Assembly: GCF_023145115.1 (NCBI RefSeq)
Contig: NZ_JAGLEJ010000013.1
Location: forward strand, 1-64,000
DNA: 64,000 nucleotides
Source of the DNA: Algiphilus sp.
GTDB lineage: Bacteria > Pseudomonadota > Gammaproteobacteria > Nevskiales > Nevskiaceae
Direction of reading: 5' to 3'
How positions within the stretch are numbered: the first letter of the stretch is position 1; each line of letters begins with the position of its first letter. The notes under the pieces are model-generated. The model saw only the letters and a list, made by a program, of their open reading frames with translations, was not told the DNA's origin and searched no databases. The position numbers and the translations under genes were made by a program. This document shows positions 8,311-16,182 of the stretch, piece after piece.

Positions 8311-9561
8311 GTGACAGGACGGGAAGGATTGGTCATCGTCGGGGCCGGGCAGGCCGGCTTCCAGTTGGCGGCTTCGGCGCGATCGTCGGGTTACCGCCAA
8401 CCGATCACGCTCATCGGCGAGGAGCCGGATGCGCCCTACCAGCGTCCGCCGCTCTCGAAGGCCTACCTGCTCGGCCGGAGCGCCAGGGACGGCCTGACGC
8501 TGCAGCCCGCCCGGTACTTCGACGATCAGGCGATCGAGCTGCGTCTGGGGGTGTCGGCGGTCGGGATCGATCGGGCCGGCGCGAAGCTGCACCTGGAGGA
8601 TGGAAGCAGCGTCGGGTATGCAGCGCTGGTCCTCGCGACCGGGGCGGACAATCGGGCGCTGCCCGTTCCGGGCGCGGATCTGCGCGGCATTCATTCCCTT
8701 CGGACCCTCGGGGAAGCCGACGCGCTCAAGGCTGAACTGGAGACCGCCCGGCGAGTGGTGATCGTCGGCGGTGGATTCATCGGCCTCGAGATCGCCGCAG
8801 TCGCGACCCGGCTGGGCAAGCAGGTGACCGTCGTCGAGGCGCAATCCAGACTCATGGAGCGGGCCGTGACCCCGGAAATCTCCGCGTTCTTCTGCCGCGA
8901 GCATCGCGAGCAGGGCGCGACGGTCCGGCTGTCCGCATCGGTGACCTGCTTCGAGGGGCGGCAGGGTGCGGTCAGCGCGGTCCACCTGGATGATGGCAGC
9001 ACGCTGCCCTGCGACGTGGCGGTGGTCGGCATTGGTGTGACCCCGAACACGCAGCTGGCCGTGTCGGCGGGGCTGCACACCCGGAACGGCATCCTGGTCG
9101 ATCCACATCTGAGGACGAACGATCCTTCGATACACGCGATCGGTGACTGCGCCGCCTTCGAGGGGGGCGACGGCCAGATCCGCCGAATCGAGTCGATCCA
9201 GAACGCGGTGGACCAGGCGAAGCATCTGGCCGCGACGCTGTGCGGATCGCAGCGTCCCTACCGGGCCGTGCCCTGGTTCTGGACAGAGCAGTACGACTGC
9301 CGGCTGCAGATGGCCGGACTGACGTCGGGTGCCGATACCACCGTGATCCATGGAAGTCCCGAGGAGCGCAGTTTCTCGGTATTCGCATTTCGAAACGGAC
9401 GATTGATCGGAGTGGATTCCGTCAATCGTCAGCGGGATCACGTCCGCGCGAGAAAGATGCTGGCTTCGGATCAGGTAACGACTCCGGAAGATATCGCATC
9501 CGATGGTGGTGCGATTCGCAATGCCGGCGTTCCGGTTTCCGCAGGCGCTGAAAGGGTTTAG
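8311..9561 (+). CDS. NAD(P)H-dependent ferredoxin reductase, putidaredoxin/rubredoxin reductase-like
   Basis: The 416-residue flavoprotein has the FAD motif VIVGAGQAGFQLA (residues 8-20), the NADH motif VVIVGGGFIGLEIAA near residue 150, and IGDCAAF near residue 278 that completes FAD binding. It resembles oxygenase-coupled reductases that pass electrons from NAD(P)H to a [2Fe-2S] ferredoxin. The GTG start is chosen because GGAGGA lies 8 bases upstream and the GxGxxG motif then begins near residue 11. The next gene encodes the matching ferredoxin, but no cytochrome P450 or Rieske oxygenase lies in this window, so the terminal oxygenase is unknown. Confidence 0.88.
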   Translation: MTGREGLVIVGAGQAGFQLAASARSSGYRQPITLIGEEPDAPYQRPPLSKAYLLGRSARDGLTLQPARYFDDQAIELRLGVSAVGIDRAGAKLHLEDGSSVGYAALVLATGADNRALPVPGADLRGIHSLRTLGEADALKAELETARRVVIVGGGFIGLEIAAVATRLGKQVTVVEAQSRLMERAVTPEISAFFCREHREQGATVRLSASVTCFEGRQGAVSAVHLDDGSTLPCDVAVVGIGVTPNTQLAVSAGLHTRNGILVDPHLRTNDPSIHAIGDCAAFEGGDGQIRRIESIQNAVDQAKHLAATLCGSQRPYRAVPWFWTEQYDCRLQMAGLTSGADTTVIHGSPEERSFSVFAFRNGRLIGVDSVNRQRDHVRARKMLASDQVTTPEDIASDGGAIRNAGVPVSAGAERV

Positions 9562-9597
9562 ACGCAATACACGAACGGATTCAGGGTGAAAAGAGAT

Positions 9598-9915
9598 ATG
9601 CAGATAAAGGTTACTGACCATAGCGGCGTCGAGCACGATATCGACGCGCCTGTTGGCGGAAAGATCATGGAGGCGATTCGCCAGGCGGGGCTCCCCGTGG
9701 CGGCCCAGTGCGGTGGATGCTGCTCCTGCGCCACCTGCCACGTCTACGTGCACGAGGCCTGGTTGGGGCAGCTCCCGCCGCCCGAGGAGGAAGAGGCGGA
9801 AATGCTGGAGCTTGCGGAGGACTGCCGCGATGCGTCCCGGCTCTCGTGCCAGCTGACGGCGGTCGAGGCGCTGGACGGCATCCGGGTCACGCTGGCCCCG
9901 GGCAGCCAGCTATAA
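9598..9915 (+). CDS. [2Fe-2S] ferredoxin, adrenodoxin/putidaredoxin type
   Basis: The 105-residue protein has cluster ligands Cys38, Cys44, Cys47 and Cys84 in the adrenodoxin-type spacing C-x5-C-x2-C-x36-C, inside CGGCCSCATCHVYV and RLSCQL. Extra cysteines at 41 and 42 are seen. It would shuttle electrons from the preceding reductase to an oxygenase. A GTG 12 bases upstream is an alternative start; the ATG was chosen because AAGAG precedes it. It lies 36 bases after the reductase and is probably co-transcribed. Confidence 0.9.
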   Translation: MQIKVTDHSGVEHDIDAPVGGKIMEAIRQAGLPVAAQCGGCCSCATCHVYVHEAWLGQLPPPEEEEAEMLELAEDCRDASRLSCQLTAVEALDGIRVTLAPGSQL

Positions 9916-9946
9916 TCGGTCGCTCGTATGGCCTTTCGCTGGCTGC
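9902..9946 (+). terminator. Inverted repeat spanning the ferredoxin stop codon
   Basis: GCAGCCAGC (9902-9910) and GCTGGCTGC (9938-9946) form a perfect 9-bp stem with a 27-base loop that includes the ferredoxin stop codon. It may attenuate readthrough into the AraC gene. The loop is long and no T-run follows, so the role is uncertain. Confidence 0.35.
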
Positions 9947-10019
9947 GGGATTAATGCGGTAACAGGCGGTTTTGCTTCTGAATAATTAATACAAGAATCG
10001 CAATGCGATGGAGGTTGAC

Positions 10020-10967
10020 ATGGAGAGCACGCAATTCCAGCCGGTAGAGAATCTTCCGGAATGGTTGCCCGGCGACATTACATTCGAAAGTCGCCCCCGC
10101 GAACACCCTGACCTCATGCTCCGCGGTTTCACCTATGGTTGTCAGGATGTAAAGGTTCCCCCGATGGAGGACTACACCATCGCCCTGTTCCATTGCAGCG
10201 GCGGTGCGGTCGGCAACATGGCGCACGGCCAGTGGGAGGACACGCAGGTCCAGTCGGGCAACGTCACCATAATGACCCGCGGCGAGGACACCCGTTGGCG
10301 CTGGAGCGGGCCGATCAAGGTGACCCACCTCTATCTGACGCATGCGGCCTTGAATGAAGTCGCGGCATCGGCTTTCGCCACCGACAAGGAATGCGTCCGG
10401 TTGCCCAACGTCCTGCATACCGACGATGCGATGCTTCGCCGCATCGTGCAGATGCTCTACAACGAGCTCTGTGCCGACATGATCGGCGTCGACCTGCTGC
10501 TGGAGACGCTGCAGACGCAGCTCTGCGTGCACCTGCTGCGCCGGTACGCGACCATCGACATGGAGCGCCGGATCGCGAGCGGCGGCCTCTCGCGCGTGCA
10601 GCGCAGGGATATCGTGGCCTTCATCAGGGAGAACATCCACCGGAAGATCACGCTTCCGGAACTCTCCCGGCTCCTGCGGATGAGTGCCTCGCAGACCATC
10701 CGGACCTTCCGGTCCGAGTTCGGCGCCACCCCGCACGCCTATGTGCTCCAGCAACGGTTCGAGCACGCGAAGGAGATGATCCGGAGAATGCCCGACGCGC
10801 CGCTCAAGATGGTGGCCATCGACAGCGGGTTTTCGGACCAGAGCCACATGACGCGGGTCTTCCAGCGGATGCTGCATCAGAGCCCCGGCGGGTATCGTGC
10901 CGATTGCCGGCGCAAGACGCCGACGATTGCATCGATTACCGCGCTGGAGCCAATCGAAGAAGCCTAG
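10020..10967 (+). CDS. AraC-family transcriptional regulator
   Basis: The 315-residue protein has a C-terminal AraC DNA-binding domain (about 195-295) with two helix-turn-helix segments: ITLPELSRLLRMSASQTIRTF and KMVAIDSGFSDQSHMTRVF, followed by the family motif SPGGYR. The N-terminal 170 residues form an unassigned ligand or sensor domain. The start at 10020 is favoured over upstream ATGs because GGAGG lies 5 bases before it. It sits between the ferredoxin pair and a LysR gene, so control of the reductase/ferredoxin genes is a reasonable guess. Confidence 0.88.
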   Translation: MESTQFQPVENLPEWLPGDITFESRPREHPDLMLRGFTYGCQDVKVPPMEDYTIALFHCSGGAVGNMAHGQWEDTQVQSGNVTIMTRGEDTRWRWSGPIKVTHLYLTHAALNEVAASAFATDKECVRLPNVLHTDDAMLRRIVQMLYNELCADMIGVDLLLETLQTQLCVHLLRRYATIDMERRIASGGLSRVQRRDIVAFIRENIHRKITLPELSRLLRMSASQTIRTFRSEFGATPHAYVLQQRFEHAKEMIRRMPDAPLKMVAIDSGFSDQSHMTRVFQRMLHQSPGGYRADCRRKTPTIASITALEPIEEA

Positions 10968-11169
10968 GTGGCCCGACGTCGCAGCCGGGGCACCGCCGCC
11001 GGTCGCCACTCGCGCTTCGGGCCGGACCTCGAATGGTAATCTCGACCGCCGAAGGCGGGAACGCGAATCCTCGGCAGGCATCACGGCGGGTGCTCCGTTC
11101 CGGGGTGCGTGCTCCCGCATGGGGGCTGTCCATTCCGGGGGCGGGTCTTCGAGCCAACGTGGAACTGCG

Positions 11170-12126
11170 ATGAAAGACCAGAAGAAGGCGATCGATCCCC
11201 AGAATTCGGTTATCGAATCGCGGCGCCTGTTCTACTTCTATCACGTCGCGAAGCACGGTCGCTTCGTAGCGGCGGAGGCCGCCCTGGGTGTGGCGCAATC
11301 GGCGATGAGCCGGCAGATTCAGCAGCTGGAGGCGAGCCTGGGCGTGCCGCTTCTCGTGCGCAACGGGCACGGCGTCACGCTCACGGAGTTCGGCGAGATC
11401 CTGTATCGCCACGCCGAGGACATTCTCACCCGCATGGCGAGCTCGCTGGCGGAGCTCAGCGACGCTGCCGACAAGAGCGGCGGGAGCGTCAGCATTGCCG
11501 CGCCGCCCACGTTCACCAGCGTCTACATGGTCGCGATAATCGACACCTTCCAGCAGCAGTATCCCAACGTCCGCATCCGGGCCGTCGAAGGATCCACGGG
11601 ATCGGTCATGAGCCAGTTGAGCACCGGGGAGGTCGACTGTGCCATCGTCCTGCAACCGAAGAAGGCCGGCCGCACGCTGCAGAAGAAGCTGTTGTCCGAG
11701 CCCGTGTGCATCATCTGTTCGCCGGACCATCCGGTCGCGGATCAGAAGTTCGTGCCGCGTGCCCAGCTGCGGGAGCTGGACCTGATCCTGCCGGCGTCAT
11801 TGCACGGATCGAGAGCGCTCCTCCGCGAGTACTTCGACGGGGATGACATCCCGCTCCGCGCCCACATCGAAGCAGACAGCCTGACGCTCACCCGCAATCT
11901 GGTCATGCAGAAGAAGGTCTGCACGATCCTGCCCGCGAGCGCGTGCGAAGAGCAGATCGCCGAAGGCACCCTGGTGTCGGTGCCGCTGAAGCCGACATTG
12001 AGTCGTGAACTCTTCATCGCCCGATTGAGCGACCGGACTCCGTCCGCGCCTGCCGAGGCGCTGATGTCGATCGTGGTCGACGTGGTCAAGGGTGCGCGCC
12101 GCGGCGGGGACGCTGCCGTCGCATAG
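11170..12126 (+). CDS. LysR-family transcriptional regulator
   Basis: The 318-residue protein has an N-terminal winged HTH (residues about 18-77; FVAAEAALGVAQSAMSRQIQQLEASLG, LTEFGEILYRHAEDIL) and a periplasmic-binding-protein-like effector domain (about 105-305). The recognition-helix layout resembles the NAC/Cbl-like branch. Effector and targets are unknown. It follows the AraC gene after 202 bases of sequence without a clear gene or terminator. LysR genes usually sit beside their targets, so the ferredoxin cluster is a candidate. Confidence 0.88.
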   Translation: MKDQKKAIDPQNSVIESRRLFYFYHVAKHGRFVAAEAALGVAQSAMSRQIQQLEASLGVPLLVRNGHGVTLTEFGEILYRHAEDILTRMASSLAELSDAADKSGGSVSIAAPPTFTSVYMVAIIDTFQQQYPNVRIRAVEGSTGSVMSQLSTGEVDCAIVLQPKKAGRTLQKKLLSEPVCIICSPDHPVADQKFVPRAQLRELDLILPASLHGSRALLREYFDGDDIPLRAHIEADSLTLTRNLVMQKKVCTILPASACEEQIAEGTLVSVPLKPTLSRELFIARLSDRTPSAPAEALMSIVVDVVKGARRGGDAAVA

Positions 12127-12162
12127 CCGGCCCGCGACCGTCGGGCGGCATCCCGTGCGGGG

Positions 12163-12618
12163 TCAGTAGTCGTGGAGCCGTGCCATGTCGCGCACCATCC
12201 GCCGTGTCTCGGATGCCTGACCATCCGCGAGTGCGTTGAGAAAGGCCCGTTCGTGATCGTTGGTCGCCGCGCCGGCGTGCGCGCGGTAGAACTGTTCCAG
12301 CGTGCGGTGCACCGCGATGGCGGTACCGGTCACGTCCTCCAGGTCGAGGCTCTTCGATGCCGCCAGATCGTCGAGCACGTGCGGGTGCGGCCAGGCGCCG
12401 CTGTCGTCCAGCCATGTCCGGAGCAGCGCGTCGTCACCCGAGTCGAGATGTCGTCGCAGCGCGGCCTCCAACTTGTGCTCGTGATCGGCCAGATACTCCA
12501 GTGCCATGACGACACGCTTGTCCTCTGCCTGCCGTGCGACCGCGCGGTATCGCCTGGCGAGCGCCACGTGGAATCCGATGGCCCAGTCGACCAGATCCCT
12601 GATCTGCTTGAAGCGCAT
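12163..12618 (-). CDS. Ferritin-like helical protein downstream of the sortase gene
   Basis: The 151-residue protein is predicted to be all helical, with acidic/histidine pairs such as LADHEHKLEAAL, LEQFYRAHAG and NDHERAFL that resemble a four-helix ferritin-like or rubrerythrin-like bundle. I do not recognise a named family with confidence. The ATG at 12618 is preceded by GGAG 7 bases upstream; an in-frame TTG at 12651 would add 11 residues. It lies 36 bases downstream of the sortase stop on the same strand, so it may be part of the sortase operon. Confidence 0.6.
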   Translation of the reverse strand: MRFKQIRDLVDWAIGFHVALARRYRAVARQAEDKRVVMALEYLADHEHKLEAALRRHLDSGDDALLRTWLDDSGAWPHPHVLDDLAASKSLDLEDVTGTAIAVHRTLEQFYRAHAGAATNDHERAFLNALADGQASETRRMVRDMARLHDY

Positions 12619-12654
12619 GCGCGTCTCCGCAAGGGTAGGAACGATGTTCAAGCA

Positions 12655-13269
12655 TCATGGAAGTGATCGCGCCGCGAACGTTTGACCCAGATCAATCCGC
12701 GAACCGGCCGGTGCGGCCGGATCGGCGCGGGCGAACACGACGAAGCGGTGGGGGCCTCCAGGGGCGATCGCGCGCAGGGGCCAGCAGGTCACCAGCACGA
12801 GCTCGTGCCGGTCGCGGATGGCGATGGTCGTGTCGCGTGCGTCGACCACGCGGGTGGTCGACACCCGGTAGTCGGTGCTGCCGCCTTCGTGCTCGAGCGT
12901 GATCGGGTCGCCGACCTGCAGCGCCCCCAGCCTGTTGAAGTGGGTATCCCGGTGCGCGCTGATGACGGTCGTGCCGGGCGTGCCCGGTTGCGCCGAGCGC
13001 GGGTTGCGGCCGGGCGCGAAGGCGAGGACATGACCGCCGTCGCCCTCAAGCACGATGTGCCGCTCGTCCAGGGTGGGGAAGTGCAGCCTCGCGACCGGCC
13101 AGTGCTCCGCGCCCGGCCAGGGCCGGTGCGGTGCGCCCTCGTGCCGTGTCGCGTGCCAGGCGCGCTGGAGCAGGATCTGCGCAACCACCGCCTTGGCCGG
13201 TACGCTGACCGCGTAGGCCCCCAGCATCAGGCCGCCGAGCAGCAGCGCCAGGGCCAGGGTGCGGGTCAT
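12655..13269 (-). CDS. Class GN sortase (Gram-negative 'marine' sortase)
   Basis: The 204-residue protein has an N-terminal membrane anchor (residues 4-30) and the sortase catalytic triad: His106 in SAHRDTHF, Cys162 in LVTCWP and Arg175 in PHRFVVFA. Sortases cleave a C-terminal sorting signal on a secreted target and attach it elsewhere; in Proteobacteria the acceptor is not known. The ATG at 13269 overlaps the stop of the target gene (ATGA), which fixes the start over a GTG six bases upstream. Adjacency to a VIT/vWA protein is the hallmark of the dedicated proteobacterial sortase system. Confidence 0.93.
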   Translation of the reverse strand: MTRTLALALLLGGLMLGAYAVSVPAKAVVAQILLQRAWHATRHEGAPHRPWPGAEHWPVARLHFPTLDERHIVLEGDGGHVLAFAPGRNPRSAQPGTPGTTVISAHRDTHFNRLGALQVGDPITLEHEGGSTDYRVSTTRVVDARDTTIAIRDRHELVLVTCWPLRAIAPGGPHRFVVFARADPAAPAGSRIDLGQTFAARSLP

Positions 13270-15377
13270 GCGCACGGTCGATCACCCGCGTTCGCCGGTC
13301 CGCGGTCCAGAATCCACAGCATTGCCGACAGCAGAAGCAGCAGGCCGGCGACCAGCATGAGCAGCTGAGCGGGCGTCGCGGTCTGTGCCATGCGGACTTC
13401 GGTGCCGGTCATGCCGTGCGGCAGTTCGCGCCCGATGTCGTGCCGTTCGAGCATCGCCTCGCGCACGCGCGCCGGCGTTCGGTCGACCGCGACCAGGCTG
13501 GTGAAGCGGCTTACCAGCCCGTGCGTCAGCGCCAGGGTCAGGCTCTCGGTACGCACCGTCTCGGGGTCGGCGCCACGGGCTTCGTCCCGCTGCCATTGCC
13601 GCAGCCGCTCGCGTGCCCATGCCTTCGCGATGCCGCTGTGCGCCGCCGGCGGTGGCAGTGACAGGTCGCGCCGCCAGACGCCCTGATTGCGCTTGCCTTC
13701 GATGGCGATGCGGTGCGGCGTGTTCTCGAGGCGCATGAGCACCATCAGCGGCTCCCCGGCATAGAGATCGGGGAGCCGCTCCGGCAGGACTTCGGCCTTC
13801 ACCGGCAGCGACAGCGCGAGGTCCGTGACCGCCGGTGTCTCGAGCTGGCGGAAGAGCGCATCCATGCGCTCCGCCACCTCGCCGGGACTGGCGATCATGG
13901 TGCTGGTGCCCCGCCCGAAGTGCGCCATCTCCGTCATCAGATGCGTATTCGGGGCATGGCCGATGCCGACGGTGAACAGGCGGTCGTCACCGAGTTCGCG
14001 GGTCATGGCGCGGAACAGCGGCTCGTGGTCGGCGATGGCGCCGTCGGTGATGAACACGATCTGCCGCAGCCGCTCGATTTCGCCGCCCTTCGTGGTCAGC
14101 GCGGCGCGCAGACCGCCCAGAAGCTCGGTGCCGCCGTCCGCCGACAGTCGCTCGACCCACCGTCGGGCGCGGGCGATGGACTGCGGCGACGCCGACAACG
14201 CACCGTCGTGAAAGCGCGTGGCAACGTGGTTGAACGCCACGATGTTGAAGCGATCCCGCGGGCGCAGGCGCGACAGCGCGCGGTCCAGCGCGGCCTTCGC
14301 GGCGCGGATCGGCACGCCGGCCATCGAGCCCGATACATCCAGCACGAAGATCAGCTCGCGCGCCGGCGGCGGGCCGGCGGATGCCGCCGACGGTGGCATC
14401 AGCATGAACAGACCGTATTGTCCGCCGTCGAGTGCCTCGGTGAAGAATGCCGCCTGTGGCGCCGTGTCGGTCGCCGGCGCCCAGGAAAGGACGAAGTCCC
14501 GGTCCGCGGTGGCGCCCGGAGCCAGCCGGACGCGGGTGCCCGAACCATCGCCCATCGGCTCGCGCGCGATGGCGTGATGGCGGCTGTGGACATCGGCGAG
14601 CGCGAAGCCCGGATCCAACGCCACTTCGAGATCGACCGGGCTGGTGGCGTCGTTGCGTGCCGTGTTGCCGACCTCGCCGGGCAGCAGCATCCAGCCGTCG
14701 CGGGCCGCTTCGGCCGTTGCGAGCGGGCCGCTCACGGTGTCGTCCTCGCTGCGCCCGTAGCGTGGCGTGATCGCCAGCGGCACGCGCAGGCTGAACTGCT
14801 GGTCGCGCCATTCGAGCACGTGCTGGTAGGCGATCTCGACGCTGATCTCGGCGCCCGGCGGGATGTTCGCGACGCTGGTGGTGAACAGGTTGGGACGCTG
14901 CTGTTCCACAAGGGCGGTGCGCTGTCCGGCGTCGCGCGCCATCTCGTAGGTGCGCCGGGCCTGCTCGCGTTCCCGGATCTCGCCCTCTATCACCCGCTCG
15001 CCGATGCGCAGGCGCAAGGTGTCGACCGCGGCATCCTCGGGCAGCGGGAAGGCGTAGACCGCCTCGACCCAGTCGGCGGTGGGATTGGTGAAGCGCTGAC
15101 GGATGACGGTGCGCGCCAGCGGCCCGGTCACGCGCACGCGCACGCGGCTGTCGACTGCCGGCAACGGGACATGACCGCCACCGTCGCCGCCGGTGCGTGC
15201 CAGCAGTGTGCCGCTGCGCACCTCGTCGAGCGCGACGCGGTCGCCGCCTGCCGGCGTCCGGTCGGCCGCTTCGGCCGCGCTCTGTGCGCCGGCGAGCAGT
15301 ATCAGCAGCAGGCAGGCGCGCAGCCACGCGGATCGGTGGCGGTGCACGGTGGCGGTAGCGAATGGCGGGGTCTGCAT
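13266..15377 (-). CDS. VIT and vWA domain protein, dedicated sortase target
   Basis: The 703-residue protein has a signal peptide (about 18-37), a VIT domain (about 45-185; AVYAFPLPEDAAVDTLRLRIG), and a vWA domain from about 340 with the MIDAS motif DVSGS at 347-351. The C-terminus has a sorting-type tail: motif MAQTAT (about 663-668), a hydrophobic helix, then a short end with a few arginines. Family members carry an LPXTG/LPXTA-like signal, whereas here Leu-Pro is replaced by Met-Ala. The start at 15377 is preceded by GAGGTGA. It is translationally coupled to the sortase and likely exported and membrane- or envelope-attached. vWA domains usually bind partner proteins; the partner is unknown. 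Confidence 0.9.
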   Translation of the reverse strand: MQTPPFATATVHRHRSAWLRACLLLILLAGAQSAAEAADRTPAGGDRVALDEVRSGTLLARTGGDGGGHVPLPAVDSRVRVRVTGPLARTVIRQRFTNPTADWVEAVYAFPLPEDAAVDTLRLRIGERVIEGEIREREQARRTYEMARDAGQRTALVEQQRPNLFTTSVANIPPGAEISVEIAYQHVLEWRDQQFSLRVPLAITPRYGRSEDDTVSGPLATAEAARDGWMLLPGEVGNTARNDATSPVDLEVALDPGFALADVHSRHHAIAREPMGDGSGTRVRLAPGATADRDFVLSWAPATDTAPQAAFFTEALDGGQYGLFMLMPPSAASAGPPPARELIFVLDVSGSMAGVPIRAAKAALDRALSRLRPRDRFNIVAFNHVATRFHDGALSASPQSIARARRWVERLSADGGTELLGGLRAALTTKGGEIERLRQIVFITDGAIADHEPLFRAMTRELGDDRLFTVGIGHAPNTHLMTEMAHFGRGTSTMIASPGEVAERMDALFRQLETPAVTDLALSLPVKAEVLPERLPDLYAGEPLMVLMRLENTPHRIAIEGKRNQGVWRRDLSLPPPAAHSGIAKAWARERLRQWQRDEARGADPETVRTESLTLALTHGLVSRFTSLVAVDRTPARVREAMLERHDIGRELPHGMTGTEVRMAQTATPAQLLMLVAGLLLLLSAMLWILDRGPANAGDRPCA

Positions 15378-15435
15378 CACGATCACCTCGGGTTGGGCTT
15401 CGCGATGCATCCTCGGCTTCATGGTGGGGCTTAGA

Positions 15436-15451
15436 ATGAAGTCGGTGTGAA
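15436..15451. promoter_or_regulatory. CreB-box-like site in the sortase-target/creB divergent region
   Basis: On the minus strand the sequence reads TTCAC-N6-TTCAT, a 9 of 10 match to the tandem CreB recognition site TTCAC-N6-TTCAC known from enterobacteria. It lies between the divergent target-protein and creB genes, 59 bases from the target start and 29 from the creB start. This suggests that CreB controls the sortase operon, its own operon, or both. Confidence 0.55.
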
Positions 15452-15479
15452 GTCCGCCGCGCGCAACCGGGAACACCGC

Positions 15480-16178
15480 ATGCCCGACACCGTCGTCCTG
15501 CTGGTCGAGGACGAAGCCGCCATCGCCGACAACGTGGTCTACGCGCTCGAGCGTGATGGACTGTCGGTGCATTGGCTGCGCACCGGCGGCGAGGCCCTGC
15601 AGTGTCTGGACGTCGTGACGCCGGCGATCGTCGTGCTCGACGTGGGGCTGCCGGACATGAGCGGCTTCGATGTGTGCCGGCGCCTGCGTCAGCGCCTGGA
15701 CGCCCCCATTCTCTTTCTGACCGCACGCGACGCGGAGGTCGACCGCGTCGTCGGTCTCGAGATCGGCGGCGACGACTACGTGGTCAAGCCCTTCAGTCCG
15801 CGCGAGCTGGTGGCGCGCGTGCGCGCGCACCTGCGGGCAGCCGAGCGATTCCGGGAGTCCGCGGGTGCGGCGGGTGGCGAGGGTGGCGCGGCCTTCACCG
15901 TGGACGAAGCCGCCATGTGCGCGCGCTACGATGACCGCGCCCTGGCGCTGACCCGCTACGAGTTCCGTCTGCTCGCGACCCTGTACCGGCGTCCCGGTCG
16001 GGTGTTCAGCCGCGAGCACCTGCTGGCCGCGGCCTGGGACGACCCCACCGGCGTCTTCGACCGCACCGTGGACACCCACATCAAGACCCTGCGCCAGAAG
16101 CTGCGCGACGCTACCGGCGGGCGCGACCCCATCCGCACCCACCGCGGCGTCGGCTACGCATTCGATCCGGAGCGCTGA
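15480..16178 (+). CDS. creB: Two-component response regulator CreB (OmpR/PhoB family)
   Basis: The 232-residue protein has a receiver domain (about 4-118) with acidic residues Glu10/Asp11, phosphoacceptor Asp54 in VLDVGLPDMSG and Lys103 in VKPFSP, then an OmpR-type winged-helix DNA-binding domain (about 145-228; LTRYEFRLLATL, GVFDRTVDTHIKTLR). It is identified as CreB because the following kinase is clearly CreC. The ATG at 15480 fits the E. coli CreB length; an earlier GTG overlaps the CreB-box-like site. It is divergent from the sortase-target gene and 4 bases upstream of creC. Confidence 0.88.
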   Translation: MPDTVVLLVEDEAAIADNVVYALERDGLSVHWLRTGGEALQCLDVVTPAIVVLDVGLPDMSGFDVCRRLRQRLDAPILFLTARDAEVDRVVGLEIGGDDYVVKPFSPRELVARVRAHLRAAERFRESAGAAGGEGGAAFTVDEAAMCARYDDRALALTRYEFRLLATLYRRPGRVFSREHLLAAAWDDPTGVFDRTVDTHIKTLRQKLRDATGGRDPIRTHRGVGYAFDPER

Positions 16179-16182
16179 GCGC

